Under the pieces are notes generated by a model. That model did no database searches. It had not been told where the DNA came from and worked only from the letters and a program-made list of their open reading frames with translations. Both the position numbers and the translations under genes were made by a program. From Ruminococcus sp. UBA7013 (lineage in GTDB: Bacteria; Bacillota; Clostridia; Oscillospirales; Ruminococcaceae), in assembly GCA_002449585.1 (NCBI GenBank), contig DJXD01000128.1, forward strand, positions 1 through 22,780: a stretch of DNA of 22,780 bases, in the 5' to 3' direction. Within the stretch, counting starts at the first letter, position 1. Every line of letters starts with the position of its first letter. Below are positions 21,935 to 22,780 of this stretch, piece by piece.

Positions 21935-22564
21935 ATGAAAAAAGGCATTATCGGCAAAAAAATCGGTATGACCCAGATTTTTGATGAAGATGGCAAGTTC
22001 ATCCCCGTAACTGTCGTAGAAGCTGGCCCTTGTCAGGTCGTTCAGGTCAAAACACAGGCCAATGAAGGCTATGACGCTGTACAGCTCGGTTTCGGTGATA
22101 AAAAAGCCAACAAAGTCAATAAACCTGAAAAAGGTCATTTTGATAAAGCAAATGCCGGTTATAAGAAAACCCTGAAAGAATTTAAATTCGAAGACTGCAA
22201 TCTGGAAACAGGAAGCTTGATCAAAGCAGATGTATTTGCTGCTGGCGATATTGTTGATGTATGCGGTACAAGCAAAGGTAAAGGCTATCAGGGTGCAATC
22301 AAGCGTCATAATCAGCACAGATTAAAAGAAACACACGGTACAGGCCCGGTACATCGTCAGTCTGGTTCTATGGGTGCATGTTCTTCCCCATCCAGAATTT
22401 ATAAGGGTAAGGGCATGGCTGGCCATATGGGTGCTGAAAAAGTGACAGTTCAGAATCTGGAAATTGTCAAAGTAGATGCTGAAAATAATCTGATTGCTAT
22501 CAAAGGCGCAATTCCGGGCCCGAAGGGCGGTATTGTGACAATTGTTGACAGCGTGAAGGCATAA
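21935..22564 (+). CDS. rplC: 50S ribosomal protein L3
   Basis: 209 residues, normal length. AAGGAGG (21920-21926) is 8 nt before the ATG. It starts MKKGIIGKKIGMTQIFDEDG and holds the conserved FKGxxR-like region (SKGKGYQGAIKRHNQHR), THGTGPVHRQSGSMGACSSPSRIYKGKGMAGHMG and the C-terminal NLIAIKGAIPGPKGGIVTI. It lies near the peptidyl transferase centre. Second gene of the S10 operon, in the usual order. Confidence 0.98.
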   Translation: MKKGIIGKKIGMTQIFDEDGKFIPVTVVEAGPCQVVQVKTQANEGYDAVQLGFGDKKANKVNKPEKGHFDKANAGYKKTLKEFKFEDCNLETGSLIKADVFAAGDIVDVCGTSKGKGYQGAIKRHNQHRLKETHGTGPVHRQSGSMGACSSPSRIYKGKGMAGHMGAEKVTVQNLEIVKVDAENNLIAIKGAIPGPKGGIVTIVDSVKA

Positions 22565-22581
22565 GAAAGGAGGAAACGTAA

Positions 22582-22780
22582 ATGGCAACTGTAAAAGTAT
22601 TTGATATGACTGGTGCTGAAGTTTCTGAAACAGAACTTTCTGATGCAGTATTTGGCATTGAACCGAATGTTTCCGTTATGCATGCGGCTGTTGTGAATTA
22701 TCTGGCAAACCAGAGACAGGGCACACAGTCCACTCTGACAAGAACAGAAGTCAGAGGCGGCGGAAGAAAGCCCTGGAGAC
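22582..22780 (+). CDS. rplD: 50S ribosomal protein L4, N-terminal part (cut by window end)
   Basis: 66 residues are visible. AAAGGAGG (22566-22573) is 8 nt before the ATG. MATVKVFDMTGAEVSETELSD, then FGIEPNVSVMHAAVVNYLANQRQGTQSTLTRTEVRGGGRKPWR, is typical L4, including the start of the exit-tunnel loop (GGGRKPWR). L4 is also the autogenous repressor of S10 operons in some bacteria. The rest lies beyond the window. Confidence 0.97.
   Translation, partial: MATVKVFDMTGAEVSETELSDAVFGIEPNVSVMHAAVVNYLANQRQGTQSTLTRTEVRGGGRKPWR

Overview
The window looks like a chromosomal piece of a Ruminococcus-type anaerobe (Bacillota, Clostridia). Signs are a secreted transglutaminase-like protein ending in a dockerin (the cellulosome or amylosome docking module), a CotH-like surface protein, formate-tetrahydrofolate ligase, a SAM-I riboswitch before metK, strong Shine-Dalgarno sites (AGGAGG type) and moderate to low GC. 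No species can be named from sequence alone. I see no tRNA, rRNA, transposase, integrase or CRISPR array.

Layout. 1-147 is the repeat-rich tail of an unknown gene, followed by its terminator. 148-720 has no convincing protein gene but holds a near-consensus promoter and a terminator that together define a minus-strand transcript of about 310 nt, my best candidate for something undescribed. 721-3375 carries a membrane-anchored CotH-like gene (+) and a metallophosphoesterase (-) sharing a bidirectional terminator. pspA starts at 3546, back to back with the phosphoesterase promoter. 4396-10380 is a long plus-strand run: fhs, tsaE, tsaB, a membrane protein, rpiB, upp, a DegV protein and a GNAT acetyltransferase, with tiny gaps or overlaps and no internal terminator that I can see. 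It mixes one-carbon metabolism, tRNA t6A modification, pentose and pyrimidine salvage and fatty-acid handling.

10407-12546 is a SAM-riboswitch-controlled metK plus endonuclease V unit; its terminator lies inside the 3' end of a convergent lipoprotein glycoside-hydrolase-like gene (12505-13752, minus). 13851-18850 holds four separate plus-strand units: a VanY-like protein whose metal and catalytic residues look lost, a zinc-ribbon proline/glutamine-rich protein, MscL, and the transglutaminase-dockerin protein. An XRE regulator (minus) follows, with a strong promoter firing antisense into it. Next come a histidine phosphatase, a small membrane protein and a truncated phosphoesterase. The window ends in the start of the S10 ribosomal protein operon (rpsJ, rplC, rplD partial), behind a strong promoter and a structured leader of about 300 nt containing a terminator-like attenuator.

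A shared feature is the promoter style: ten proposed promoters carry an extended -10 (TGN before the hexamer), and five share the identical 12-mer TGTTATAATAAA.
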